Positions 47,669 to 56,818 of a stretch of 64,000 nt of DNA are shown here, piece by piece. Location: positions 62,001 through 126,000 of the forward strand of contig JAQBQE010000019.1 of the NCBI GenBank assembly GCA_028287135.1, read 5' to 3'. The position numbers and the translations under genes were made by a program. Each line of letters begins with the position of its first letter. The stretch's first letter is position 1. The stretch is from Myxococcales bacterium (lineage in GTDB: Bacteria; Myxococcota_A; Polyangia; Haliangiales; Haliangiaceae). The notes under the pieces are model-generated. The model was not told the origin of the DNA. It did no database searches and worked only from the letters and a program-made list of their open reading frames with translations.

Positions 47669-47775
47669 GTCAGCAGCTTAACCGTTCAGCCGGCTCGATG
47701 CTTCCCGGACCGACGCGGGTTCCCTCTTGCTCGCCGCTCCGGCGGATGGCTAGTGTCCGCTCCGAGGGAATTGCC

Positions 47776-49716
47776 ATGCGCACGCTACTCGTCACGACGC
47801 TTCTGCTCGCCGCTTGCGGGAGCGACGATCTGGATCTCGCCACGCCCGATCACTGCAATCCGGTCGGCGGCACCCGCTGCATGACGCCGTGGCCCTCGGC
47901 CGTGTTCGAGGTCGACGATTCGACGACCGCCACCGGCCGCAGGATCAACGTCCCTGCCGGCACGCTGCCGAAGAACATCGATGGCATCGAGTTCGACCCG
48001 GCGCCGTACAACCGGCACGACGGATTCTCGTCGTCGGCACCGCTGATCGCCGCGTTCGAGACCGGCATCGACGGCTCGAACCTCGTCCACTACACGAACT
48101 ACGCGGCGAGCATCACCGATGCGAGCCCGACCGTCCTGATCAACATGGAGACCGGCGAGCTGGTGCCGCACTTCGCGGAGCTCGATGCCCGCGTCGCCGA
48201 CGACCCCGCGCACCAGGCACTGTTCATCCGCTCGGCGAAGATGCTCGCAGGCGGCACGCGCTACGTCGCGGCGATCCGGAAGACGCTCAAGGCGCCGGGT
48301 GGCGGCGAGCTCCCGATCGCCGAGGGGTTCCAGGCGCTGATCGATGGCACGATCACGACGCATCCGCTGCTCGAGAAGGTCCGCCCCCGCTACCTCGAGA
48401 TCTTCGCCGCGCTCGAGGCGCACGGCATCGCGAAGACCGATCTCGTGGTCGCGTGGGACTTCACGACCGCGTCGCGCGCGTCGGTGCGCGCCGACCTGCT
48501 CGATGCACGGACCGCCACCCTCGCAATGACCGGCACCAACGGCAGCGCGCTCGACTTCACGTCGACCGACATGGCGCAGGGCGACACCCGGATCGCGCGC
48601 CGGATCGACGGCACGTTCGATGCGCCGCTGTTCCTCACGAATCAGACCGCGTCGCTGTCGACCAAGCTCGTGCGCGACGCCGACGGCAAGCCGATGGCCA
48701 CGGGGCTCTACCGGATCCCGTTCACCGCGATCATCCCGACCTGCGCGCTGTCGGCATCGGCGCCGGTGCCGATCATGATCTACGGCCACGGCCTGATGGG
48801 AACGGGACAGCAGGCCGCGAGTGGCGGAACCCGCGCGGCGTCCGCCGAGATCTGCGCCGTCGCGATCGGCACCGACATGCGCGGCATGAGCGAGATGGAC
48901 GTCCCGAACATCGTCACCGCGCTCAACGACGGCAACCAGGGTCACCTCGTGTTCGATGTCCTCGTGCAGGGGATGATGAATCACATCGCGCTCGTCCAGA
49001 TCGCGCGCGGCCCGATGGCGCAGCGGCTGTTCACGAACAACGGTGCATCGATCGTCGATCCCGAGAAGGTCTACTACTACGGCATCTCGCAGGGCGGGAT
49101 CATGGGCACGACGGTGTGCGCGATCGATCCGGTGATCAAGCGCTGCGTCGTCCAGGTCGGTGCGATCAACTACTCGCTGCTGCTCGAGCGATCGCGCGAT
49201 TGGCCGCGCTACCGGATCACGCTCAACGGCGCGTACCCCAATGGCCTCGACGTCTCGCTCATGTTGAACCTGATGCAGCAGGAGTGGGATCGCACGGAGC
49301 CGACGGCGGTCGCCGACGTGATCACCGGTGAAGGCTTCCCGAACACGCCGAAGAAGCAGGTGTTCATGCAGGTCGCGATCGGTGACGACGAGGTCTCGAA
49401 CGTCGCGAGCGAGTATCAGGCGCGGACGATGGACATCCCGCTCGTCACGCCGTCGCCTTACATCCCGTACGGCATGACGACGTCGGCAGGTCCGGTCCCG
49501 AGCGGCATGATCCTCTACGACTTCGGTGTCGGTGGAACGATCCCGCCGGCCAACGAGGCGCCGCCCGATAACGATGTCCACTCGAACATCCGCAACAAGA
49601 AGGCGACGACGGACATGATGAAGCGGTTCTACGAGAGCGGCGAGATCGTGAACCTGTGCACCGCGCCCAAGGGCTGCGACTGCACGGTCGCTGGCGCCTG
49701 CGGCGCTCCGATCTGA
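47776..49716 (+). CDS. large alpha/beta-hydrolase-like lipoprotein, second copy
   Basis: A 646-residue lipoprotein (MRTLLVTTLLLAAC). It has the same general build as the product of 17744-19744: beta-rich N-terminal half, then PIMIYGHGLMGTGQQ (oxyanion region) and YYGISQGGIMGTTVC with the nucleophile GISQG (GxSxG). A Cys-rich end (CTAPKGCDCTVAGACG) follows. Candidate esterase/lipase at the cell surface. The two are remote paralogues. N-terminal halves share only general layout. Confidence 0.78.
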   Translation: MRTLLVTTLLLAACGSDDLDLATPDHCNPVGGTRCMTPWPSAVFEVDDSTTATGRRINVPAGTLPKNIDGIEFDPAPYNRHDGFSSSAPLIAAFETGIDGSNLVHYTNYAASITDASPTVLINMETGELVPHFAELDARVADDPAHQALFIRSAKMLAGGTRYVAAIRKTLKAPGGGELPIAEGFQALIDGTITTHPLLEKVRPRYLEIFAALEAHGIAKTDLVVAWDFTTASRASVRADLLDARTATLAMTGTNGSALDFTSTDMAQGDTRIARRIDGTFDAPLFLTNQTASLSTKLVRDADGKPMATGLYRIPFTAIIPTCALSASAPVPIMIYGHGLMGTGQQAASGGTRAASAEICAVAIGTDMRGMSEMDVPNIVTALNDGNQGHLVFDVLVQGMMNHIALVQIARGPMAQRLFTNNGASIVDPEKVYYYGISQGGIMGTTVCAIDPVIKRCVVQVGAINYSLLLERSRDWPRYRITLNGAYPNGLDVSLMLNLMQQEWDRTEPTAVADVITGEGFPNTPKKQVFMQVAIGDDEVSNVASEYQARTMDIPLVTPSPYIPYGMTTSAGPVPSGMILYDFGVGGTIPPANEAPPDNDVHSNIRNKKATTDMMKRFYESGEIVNLCTAPKGCDCTVAGACGAPI

Positions 49717-49767
49717 GCGCGGCGCGGACGATCACCGCCAGGGCGCGTGGACGCCACCCTCGCCGCT

Positions 49768-50096
49768 GATCCGGTGCGGATCACTCCCCGGATGGATCCC
49801 CCGCCAAGGCGCCGCGGACGCCAACGGAGCAGAGCCGAGGATCCGGCGCCGCATGCGCCAGGTCGCGACGAGCGCTGATCCGGTGCGGATCACTCCTCGG
49901 ATGGATCAACCGCCAAGGCGCCGCGGACGCCAACGGAGCAGAGCCGAAGATCTGATTCAGCCCCGCTTCCTCTTCTGGCGTCCGCGGCGCCTTGGCGGTT
50001 AGATCTCCGCCTCCGCTCGATGAGCACCGGACGCAGGCGACGATCCCATCCGTTCTTCCTCTTCGGGCGTCCGCCGGCGCCCTGGCGGTCAGATCT
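49768..50096. repeat. CCGCCAAGGCGCCGCGGACG-type repeat, two direct and two inverted copies
   Basis: The 394-bp gap after the lipoprotein holds no gene. A 74-bp unit (GATCCGGTGCGGATCACTCC to GAGCCGAGGA) at 49768-49841 recurs at 49877-49950 (period 109). Its core CCGCCAAGGCGCCGCGGACG also occurs inverted at about 49976-50001 and 50064-50091, the latter less perfect. Runs of CGCCAAGG words of this type are common intergenic repeats in some myxobacterial genomes. Confidence 0.75.
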
Positions 50097-50111
50097 CTCG
50101 GACCGCTGCGC

Positions 50112-50663
50112 TCAGCGCTTCTTCGCAGCCGACTTCTTCGCCGGAGCAGCAGGCTTCTTGATCGCAGACTTCTTCGCGGCGGTCCTGGCGGTCGGCTTCT
50201 TGGCGGTCGGCTTCTTGGCGGCAGCCTTCTTGGCGGTCGACCTCGCGGCGGGTCTGGTCGCCACCGGGCGGGTCGCGGCGCCATTGCTCGGCGCGGTGAG
50301 CAGCTGCTTGAGCAGCGTCTTTGGCGCCTGCGCCCGATAGCTCTCGTCCATCCACTCCTTGAACATCTCGACCGGGATCTCCCGGCCTTCGGGCGGCTTC
50401 GCCGAAACCCAGCCGCTCTTCCCGAGGCCGTACTCCATCGGCTTTGTCCACGGCAGCATCAACGCCACCGTCGACGACTGCGGCAGCTTGCAGCCGATGC
50501 GGAACGGCTCGCCCTCGAGCGACATGTACGCGAACGTCTTGTCCTTGACCGCGAGGTCGTGATGCCCGGGCCACGGGCTCTTCACGGTGACGCCCGGGTA
50601 CGCGAGACCGAAAACCCGGAGCTCGAGAAGCGCGGCGTCAGAGGACGAGGATTTGCGTGCCAT
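50112..50663 (-). CDS. YjbR/MmcQ-family protein with histone H1-like tail
   Basis: A 183-residue protein. Residues 1-120 match the MmcQ/YjbR small DNA-binding-like domain (GLAYPGVTVKSPWPGHHDLAVKDKTFAYMSLEG, SGWVSAKPPEGREIPVEMFKEW). Residues 125-183 are a highly basic Ala/Lys/Pro tail (ARSTAKKAAAKKPTAKKPTAR) like the C-terminus of histone H1. This points to nucleoid or DNA binding. ATG 50663 with AGGATTCC upstream. Divergent from the carboxypeptidase. Confidence 0.85.
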   Translation of the reverse strand: MARKSSSSDAALLELRVFGLAYPGVTVKSPWPGHHDLAVKDKTFAYMSLEGEPFRIGCKLPQSSTVALMLPWTKPMEYGLGKSGWVSAKPPEGREIPVEMFKEWMDESYRAQAPKTLLKQLLTAPSNGAATRPVATRPAARSTAKKAAAKKPTAKKPTARTAAKKSAIKKPAAPAKKSAAKKR

Positions 50664-50703
50664 GCAGGAATCCTACACGTCCGTGACCTGGTAAGAGCTG
50701 GAC

Positions 50704-52212
50704 ATGCAGCCACTGACTCGCGCCGAAGCCACGTCGTACAAGGAGACCTCGCTGCACGCCGACGTGATGACGTTCCTCGCGGCGCTCGCGTCGCGCAACG
50801 ATCCGCGATTCCACCTGACGTCGTTCGGTACGAGCCCCGAGGGTCGCGAGCTTCCGCTGGTCGTGATGTCGGCGCACGGGATCAAGACGCCCGAGGAATC
50901 GCGCCGCCGCGGCCTGCCGGTCGTGATGATCATCAACGGCATCCACGCCGGTGAGGTCGAGGGCAAGGAGGGCAGCATGATGCTGATGCGCGACCTCCTC
51001 GACGGCACGCATGCCGAGCTGATCGCGAACCTGACGCTCGTGATCGTTCCGCTGTTCAACCCCGACGGCAACGATGCGATCGATCCGAAGAACCGCGAGC
51101 TCAACCTGCCCCGGCTCGAGGGTCAGATCGGCCCGGAGAAGGTCGGCACGCGCGTCAACAAGTCGGGGATCAACCTCAACCGCGATTACATGCGGCAGGC
51201 GTCGGGCGAGATGCGCGCGCTGCAGTCGCGCGTGGTCCAGGTCTGGGAGCCCGAGCTGACGATCGACACTCACGCGACCAACGGCTCGGTCCACCGGTAC
51301 GCGATGACCTACGACGTTCCGCACACGATCGCGAGCGGCCGCCCCGAGCCGATCGAGTACATGCGGACCAAGGTGATGCCGACCGTCACCGCAGCGCTCA
51401 AGAAGACGCATGCGCTGCTCGCCGGCTGGTACGGCAACTTCGTCGAGGACGAGCGCTCGATGGATGCGCGGCGCGACGCCGATCCGGCCGCGCCGGTCAG
51501 CGAGGGCTGGATGACCTATCCGCACAACCCGAGGTTCGGCAGCAACTACCGCGGGCTGTCGAACCGCCTCGATCTGCTGCTCGAGTGCTACTCGTACCTG
51601 TCGTTCGCGGATCGCGTGCGTACCACGTACGCGACGATCCTCGAGGCGCTGACCTACGTCGCCGCCCACAAGGATGACGTCATGCAGATCGTCGCCGCGA
51701 GCCGCGCGCCGCGCGATCAGATCGCGGTGCGCTACCGGCTCGATGCATTCGACCAGCCGATCGAGATCGCGACCCGCACGCCGCGCACCCTCGACGGCGC
51801 GCCGTCGACCGTGACGATCCGGCACTTCTCGAACTTCGTCGGCACCACCGTGATCGATCGCCCGGCCGCGTACGTCGTGCCCGCCAACGTCGCCGAGCAC
51901 CTCGAGCGTCACGGCCTGCGCACCGAGCCGATCACCGGATCGCGCGAGATCGAGGTGGCGACGGTGTCTGGATTCGGCACCGAGGGCGGTCGCAAGATCC
52001 TCGAGGCCTCGGAGGTCGGCGATCTGCAGGTCGACTGGCGCCGCGAGACCCGCGCAGTCCCGGCCGGCTCCCGCCTGGTCCGCACCGATACGCCGAGCGG
52101 CGCGGTCGCGGTCTACCTGTGCGAGCCCGAGAGCGACGATGGCGTGATCGAGAACGGCCTCGTCACCGCCCCCAAGGTCGGTGAGGAGTTCCCGATCTGG
52201 CGCACGGCCTGA
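50704..52212 (+). CDS. M14-family zinc carboxypeptidase
   Basis: A 502-residue protein. Zinc ligands: HAGEVEGKE in NGIHAGEVEGKEGS (His and Glu) and the second His in DTHATNGS. Catalytic Glu in LLECYSYLSF, substrate-binding Arg in NLNRDYM, and SFGTSPEGRELP near the N-terminus. No signal peptide. It is a cytoplasmic or unusually secreted metallocarboxypeptidase. C-terminal 120 residues form a beta-rich extension. Start ATG 50704. Confidence 0.88.
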   Translation: MQPLTRAEATSYKETSLHADVMTFLAALASRNDPRFHLTSFGTSPEGRELPLVVMSAHGIKTPEESRRRGLPVVMIINGIHAGEVEGKEGSMMLMRDLLDGTHAELIANLTLVIVPLFNPDGNDAIDPKNRELNLPRLEGQIGPEKVGTRVNKSGINLNRDYMRQASGEMRALQSRVVQVWEPELTIDTHATNGSVHRYAMTYDVPHTIASGRPEPIEYMRTKVMPTVTAALKKTHALLAGWYGNFVEDERSMDARRDADPAAPVSEGWMTYPHNPRFGSNYRGLSNRLDLLLECYSYLSFADRVRTTYATILEALTYVAAHKDDVMQIVAASRAPRDQIAVRYRLDAFDQPIEIATRTPRTLDGAPSTVTIRHFSNFVGTTVIDRPAAYVVPANVAEHLERHGLRTEPITGSREIEVATVSGFGTEGGRKILEASEVGDLQVDWRRETRAVPAGSRLVRTDTPSGAVAVYLCEPESDDGVIENGLVTAPKVGEEFPIWRTA

Positions 52213-52233
52213 GAAGGTCGTGAGACGCTGACC

Positions 52234-53535
52234 GTGGCGGCGCTGGTGAAGAAAGGACCGAGTGACCACGCGCGGCTCGTCCGCGCCTTCGACATCGCGC
52301 CGACCAAGCGCGGCCTCGCGCTCACGATCACGACCGGGTTCGGCGCGATCGGTGTGCTCGGCGCCGCGTTCGCATTCCTGCCCGCCGCGGCCGCGGCCGC
52401 CGGGCTCGGCGCGTTCGCGCTCGGCGATCGTCGTGCGATCGCGCGTGGGCTGCGCGAGCTCGATGTCTGGGGTTTTCCGATCGTCGGTTATCGCGCGTGG
52501 CTGCTCGCGGACGAGCCCACGTTCGACGTCGAGCTGCGCCGCGCGGTCGAGCTGCAGATCCTCGTGACCTCGGCCACCGCGATCGATCCTGCGATCGCGA
52601 TCCGCCGGATCAACGAGCGCTCGTTTCGCATCGTGACGCGCCGGATCGCGCTACCTGCCACCAAGGAGGGCGCGACCCCGACCTACCTCGGCGATCGCCG
52701 GCTCCTGCGCGAGCTCTACGATCGGATCCTCGGGCCCCTGCACGCCGACGTCGGCATCGTCACGATGCAGATGGGTGACCGCGCGACCTTGCCCGAGCTC
52801 GCGCCGAGCGCGCTGACCGATGGCAGCGAGCAGCCCGCCGTCCACGGGATGGGCGTGTTCCGTGATCAAGCGTTCGCCGCGCCGCCCGCGCTGCAGTCGC
52901 TCGTCCACAGCGGCACCACCTCGCTCGCGCTGACCCAGGATGCCGGACGGTTGCCGTCGCGATCGCTACGCGTGCTGTTCGCGAGTGGCCGTGCTCCCGC
53001 CGGAGCAGCCCTGGTCGGCGGCATCACGTTCGGTGGCGCGATCTTCGGCGCGCAGCTCGGCGTCGCGGGGATGGGCGTCGGTACGATCGGTGGATTCATC
53101 GGCGGCGTCGCCGCGGCGATCACGGCCAACCGGCGCAACGCGAAGGCGACCGCGAACCTGATCGGCTGGCATGGGTTCGAGATCGAGAACTACGACATCT
53201 GGCTGCTCAGCGGCCGGCCGATGTTCGACATCGAGATCGAGCGTCCCGCGGACCGCGACTGGTTGCTCGAGCGCCTGCAGGGCATCGTCGCGTACAGCGC
53301 GGAGGCCAAGCGCAATGTCGCCTGGGTCGAGGACGTGACCTGGCTCGAGGACCGCATCGTGCGGATCGAGACCCGACCGACGTTGATCCATCCATCGACC
53401 AGCAAGATCCCGCCGTTCTATGGAGGCAGCCACGTGCTGTTCCAGCACTTTCTCCATGTCGTCCTGATCCCGCTGCACGCCGCCTCGAAGATCTCGATCG
53501 TCCGCATGGGCGGTCACGTCGACCGCCGCGTCTGA
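52234..53535 (+). CDS. membrane protein with internal duplication, unknown function
   Basis: A 433-residue protein built of two similar halves. Half 1 (20-190) has a Gly/Ala-rich hydrophobic hairpin (FGAIGVLGAAFAFLPAAAAAAGLGAF), YRAWLLADEPTFDVEL and YLGDRRLLRELYDRILGPLHADVGIVTMQMG. Half 2 (250-430) has GGAIFGAQLGVAGMGVGTIGGFIGG, YDIWLLSGRPMFDIEI and FYGGSHVLFQHFLHVVLIPLHAASKISIVRMGG. The duplication is plain by eye. The hydrophobic hairpins probably insert in a membrane. No family recognised. Starts 21 bp after the carboxypeptidase. Confidence 0.75.
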   Translation: MAALVKKGPSDHARLVRAFDIAPTKRGLALTITTGFGAIGVLGAAFAFLPAAAAAAGLGAFALGDRRAIARGLRELDVWGFPIVGYRAWLLADEPTFDVELRRAVELQILVTSATAIDPAIAIRRINERSFRIVTRRIALPATKEGATPTYLGDRRLLRELYDRILGPLHADVGIVTMQMGDRATLPELAPSALTDGSEQPAVHGMGVFRDQAFAAPPALQSLVHSGTTSLALTQDAGRLPSRSLRVLFASGRAPAGAALVGGITFGGAIFGAQLGVAGMGVGTIGGFIGGVAAAITANRRNAKATANLIGWHGFEIENYDIWLLSGRPMFDIEIERPADRDWLLERLQGIVAYSAEAKRNVAWVEDVTWLEDRIVRIETRPTLIHPSTSKIPPFYGGSHVLFQHFLHVVLIPLHAASKISIVRMGGHVDRRV

Positions 53536-53544
53536 GCGCGAGAC

Positions 53545-53916
53545 CTACTGCTTCTCGGTCCAGCCGAGCGTCAGCACGAACACGCTGTCGCTCGACGCGA
53601 CGACGTCGTGCTTGATCCCGCGCTCGATCAACAGCAGCTCTCCCGCCGAGACCTCCTCGCGGCGCTCCGGAAGCTTGATCTGCACGCGCCCCGCGATCAC
53701 CTGGACCGATGCCGTCTCGTTGGCAGTGTGCGCAGCCATCATGCTGTCCGTCTTCATGACGATCAGCACCACGCGCAGATCCGCCTCGCGGGCGAGCGTC
53801 CGCGCGGTGTGCCCCTCGCGCAAGTAGGAGTCCTCCTGACGCATTTCTTGCGCGAGTGCCGTGAGATCGAAGGAGACCGCCCCTCGGAGGGGAACATCGG
53901 GGGTGTGCTTGGCCAT
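53545..53916 (-). CDS. small cupin-fold protein
   Basis: A 123-residue protein with the cupin shape VVLIVMKTDSMMAAHTANETASVQVIAGRVQIKLPERREEVSAGELLLIERGIKHDVVA. Metal ligands of a normal cupin (HxH...E, H) are only partly present: AHTANET has one His, and GIKHDVV the C-terminal His, so metal binding is possible with two His. No signal. Function unknown. Its 3' end is convergent with the preceding gene (8 bp). Confidence 0.78.
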   Translation of the reverse strand: MAKHTPDVPLRGAVSFDLTALAQEMRQEDSYLREGHTARTLAREADLRVVLIVMKTDSMMAAHTANETASVQVIAGRVQIKLPERREEVSAGELLLIERGIKHDVVASSDSVFVLTLGWTEKQ

Positions 53917-53952
53917 GCCCTCGATCGATGCAAGAACGAGGCGCCGGGCCGG

Positions 53953-55160
53953 TCACTTGCCGCGAGCGACCGGGCGGAACATGCCGACCAGCATGTCCTG
54001 GTAGTTCCCTCCCTCTGCCCACGCAGAGGCCTTGGCGATCAGCTCCATGCGGCCGTAGTTGTAGGCAATCACGAGCCCGCGCTCGAGATGGGAGATCACA
54101 GCGACGTCGCCGTGGACCGCGCTGATCGCCGTGGCCTTCGCGTTGCCGCGCGTGACGAGGATCGTTCCGGGTGCCGCATCCGCAGGTAGTCCGCCGACCT
54201 CCTCGAGCCCGAACGCCGCGGCGCGAGCGAGCGGATCGCATCGGCGAACTGATAGCCGCTCTCCTGATATCCCTCGAACCGCTCGTCGGTCTGGATGTCG
54301 AGGATGTCCCCGTAGCCCCCGATGTCGCGGATGTACATCTTGAGTGCGGCGAAGCAGCGTCCGTTCTCGCCTCCGCCCTTCGATCGCTGTAGCAGATCCG
54401 CCATCTGCTTCCCGGGATCGGACGGCCGCTTGGGCCGCTGGAGCTCGTGCAGATTCGAGACCGCCGTCCAGCCGAGGAGCGTCGAAGCACCACTGGCGTC
54501 CACTCGCTCGACCTTCGCAAGCTGCGCTCGCTTCCACGCGCGGGTCTCGAGCACCCGGACGTGCGCCTTGCGCGGAACGAGCTGTCGCGGCACGAGCTCC
54601 GCGCCGGTCTCGTCCCGCAGGATCGCTTCGTTGTCGCTGCACCAGCGCAGATCTCCGGCCACCGCCTCGCCGCCCCCTGCCCCGGGCGCACCGGTACTCG
54701 GGCTCGGTGCACCGATCGACATGCCCTCGTCGGGCGCCGGCGCCGGAGCAGGCGCGGGTGCGGGCAGCATGGACATCCCATCCTCGGGCTCGGTGCACTG
54801 CTCGCTCGTCGAGTCACTCGATGGCGTCTCGAGCGCGATCGTCGCGAGCGTGACCCAGGCCGTGCGGAACGCACCACGCATCGTGATCGTGTTCCCGACC
54901 GTGTGGGCGAACTGCGGAGGCGCCGACACGATCTCGAACGCGCCCTCGGCCGTGATGACGTACCCGAAGTTGCCGCGGTCCGTCACCTTCGCTCCGGCAC
55001 GCACTGCCACGCGACGAACGATGTCGGACTCCTCCGCGGCGGGTAGCTGCTCGGTCAGGGTTCGCTTGCCGGGCACGCTGGCGTCCGAGCTCGACGCGCT
55101 GCTCGCCCTACCCACCGATCGTCCCTGCTCTCGCTGCGACGCATATTGATAATCAGCCAT
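53953..55160 (-). pseudogene. SH3/cysteine-hydrolase candidate effector, frameshifted
   Basis: Starts at ATG 55160 (TGGAGGGT upstream). The first frame gives PGKRTLTEQLPAAE (residues 30-43, a short motif also seen at the start of eCIS/DUF4157-associated proteins), an Ala/Pro linker, an SH3-like domain (AILRDETGAELVPRQLVPRKAHVRVLE...GWTAVSNLHE), GRCFAALKMYIRDIGG, and QFADAIRSLA. The frame breaks at about 54225 in a GCTC repeat (minus strand), and the next frame continues ARAAAFGLEEVGG...GDVAVISHLERGLVIAYNYGRM...MLVGMFRPV to 53953. The Cys and His could be an NlpC/CHAP-type pair. About 400 residues if repaired. Confidence 0.7.
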
Positions 55161-55239
55161 ACCCTCCAGAGGAGGGGTCGACCGCGAAGGCGCATCGCCG
55201 CGCGTTTTCTCGGCGGTTCGCGGGGAACTACCCGATCGT

Positions 55240-55398
55240 TCAGGGCTTCGCGGCTTCGGCCTTCTCGGCCTCGTCGAGCTTGGTCTCGACCTCGGCGATG
55301 TGGGCCTTGTCGAGCTTGACCCGCATCTCGCGGAGCGCCTGGCGCCCCTCGTTGGCGGTCATCTTCGACTTCGCGATCTCGACGCAGATGAGGCACAT
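55240..55398 (-). CDS. small CxxC protein
   Basis: A 52-residue protein: MCLICVEIAKSKMTANEGRQALREM, then a highly charged helix (KLDKAHIAEVETKLDEAEKAEAAK). Cys-Leu-Ile-Cys at the N-terminus may bind zinc or iron. No strong ribosome site upstream. Short but its codon pattern fits the surrounding coding style and it fills an otherwise empty stretch. Function unknown. Confidence 0.5.
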   Translation of the reverse strand: MCLICVEIAKSKMTANEGRQALREMRVKLDKAHIAEVETKLDEAEKAEAAKP

Positions 55399-55460
55399 GC
55401 AAACAGTCTAGCCTGCACAGGCGACTTGGCAGCGGCGGGTGAGCGACGCATGATGTCTCC

Positions 55461-55946
55461 GTGAGCGAGCTCCCACCCTGCGGCATCTACCGGACCGTGA
55501 AGGCCTTCGGAACCGTCGAGGCCGGTCGCCTCGTGTACTTCCACAACCACGGGAACCCGGGCCCCGGCGTCTACTTCCCCGAGAAGTGGAACCACAACCG
55601 TGCTCAGTTCTCCGAGAACGGCACCACGGTCCCGACCGACTTCGATCCCAAGGTGCTGAGCCCGCTGCCCGCCGAGGGCTTCTACCGGGTGACCGCCTCG
55701 TTCTACTGCTGTGAGAAGCAGTGCGCGAAGTTCGAACCGGACGCGTTCGTCCAGCTCGGCTACAACGGCGCCGGCAAGGCCCTGGTGTTCGTGCCCGAGC
55801 TCGGACCGACCGGCATCACGATCCCCGAGCGAGGCTCGATGGTCGATGATAACCAGCTGAAGAATCTCTCCGCGCTGAAGATGCCGGAGCGCGACGGCGG
55901 TCAGAAGATGGATCTGTCGCTACCGCGCGGCATGATCGTTCACTAG
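55461..55946 (+). CDS. hypothetical protein
   Basis: A 161-residue protein with no signal peptide: CGIYRTVKAFGTVEAGRLVYFHNHGNPGPGVYFPEKWNHNRAQFSENG, then YRVTASFYCCEKQCAKF and a C-terminal half with LGPTGITIPERG and LSALKMPERDGGQKMDLSLP. His-Asn-His and Cys-Cys-x-x-x-Cys could bind metal, but no family is recognised. GTG 55461 start. Convergent 4-bp overlap with the aldo/keto reductase. Confidence 0.6.
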   Translation: MSELPPCGIYRTVKAFGTVEAGRLVYFHNHGNPGPGVYFPEKWNHNRAQFSENGTTVPTDFDPKVLSPLPAEGFYRVTASFYCCEKQCAKFEPDAFVQLGYNGAGKALVFVPELGPTGITIPERGSMVDDNQLKNLSALKMPERDGGQKMDLSLPRGMIVH

Positions 55947-56782
55947 CGACCGCCGCGATCGATCGTCGACAGCTCCTCGGCATCGAGCTCGAGACCGCCG
56001 AGGTCGAGATCCTGCTGCATGTGGACCGGATCGCTGGTTCCGGTGAGCGGCAGCATCCCGACCTGTTGCGCGAACCGGAACACGACCTGCGACGGCGTCT
56101 TGCCGTGACGCTCCGCGATCGCGATCACGCTCGGCTTCGCGAGAACGTGCTTGTTCGCGGTCAGCAGCGAGAAGCCCTGGTAGATGATGCCGTGCTCGTC
56201 GCACAGGGCGCGCACCGCGCGATCCCACTGGCGATCGGCGTAGCAGCGATTCTGGATGAACGCGATCGGCACGGTGCTCAGCGCGACCAGCTCGGTGACC
56301 TGCTGGGCGGTGACGTTGCTCGCGCCGAGCAGCTTGACCCGGCCGTCGTGGAGGATCCCTTCCATCGCCCGCCACGCCTCGTGGTCCTCGGCGCCAAGAC
56401 CATCGCGCTGCGAGGGTCCGTGGAGGATCAGGCTATCGAGAGTCGGAACGTCGAAGTGCTCGAGCGAGCTCGCAAACGACTGGCGGACCTGATCGCCGAT
56501 CGCCGCCGCCGGGTCGTACGGCAGCCGGTCGTCCTGACCGTCGCGGAACGTGAACTTGGTCTGCAGGAACAGGTCCTCGCGGCGGAGGAACCCCTCGCGC
56601 AGCTTGGCCTGGACCGCCCTCCCGACACTGGCCTCGTCGTAGTGCTTGCGCTGATTGGCGGTGTCGATCCCGCGAAACCCGGCGTCGAGGGCGTCATGGA
56701 CGAGACCCTCGGTCCGGGCCTCCTTCCAGGCCGTGCCGTACAGAAAGCTCGGGACCCGTACGCCCCTCACGTTCATGGTCAT
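55943..56782 (-). CDS. aldo/keto reductase
   Basis: A 279-residue AKR-superfamily barrel. The catalytic tetrad is visible: Asp in FRGIDTAN, Tyr in KHYDEASVG, Lys in LQTKFTF, and His in LILHGPS. The NADPH-binding end has GASNVTAQQV and FRFAQQVGMLPLTGTS. It reduces aldehydes or ketones. The specific substrate is unknown. ATG 56782 has TAGGATG upstream; ATG 56791 or 56776 are alternatives. Divergent from the CarD-like gene with 36 bp between starts. Confidence 0.88.
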   Translation of the reverse strand: MTMNVRGVRVPSFLYGTAWKEARTEGLVHDALDAGFRGIDTANQRKHYDEASVGRAVQAKLREGFLRREDLFLQTKFTFRDGQDDRLPYDPAAAIGDQVRQSFASSLEHFDVPTLDSLILHGPSQRDGLGAEDHEAWRAMEGILHDGRVKLLGASNVTAQQVTELVALSTVPIAFIQNRCYADRQWDRAVRALCDEHGIIYQGFSLLTANKHVLAKPSVIAIAERHGKTPSQVVFRFAQQVGMLPLTGTSDPVHMQQDLDLGGLELDAEELSTIDRGGR

Positions 56783-56818
56783 GCAGCGCATCCTACGCTC
56801 GTGTAGATTGCAGGCGTC

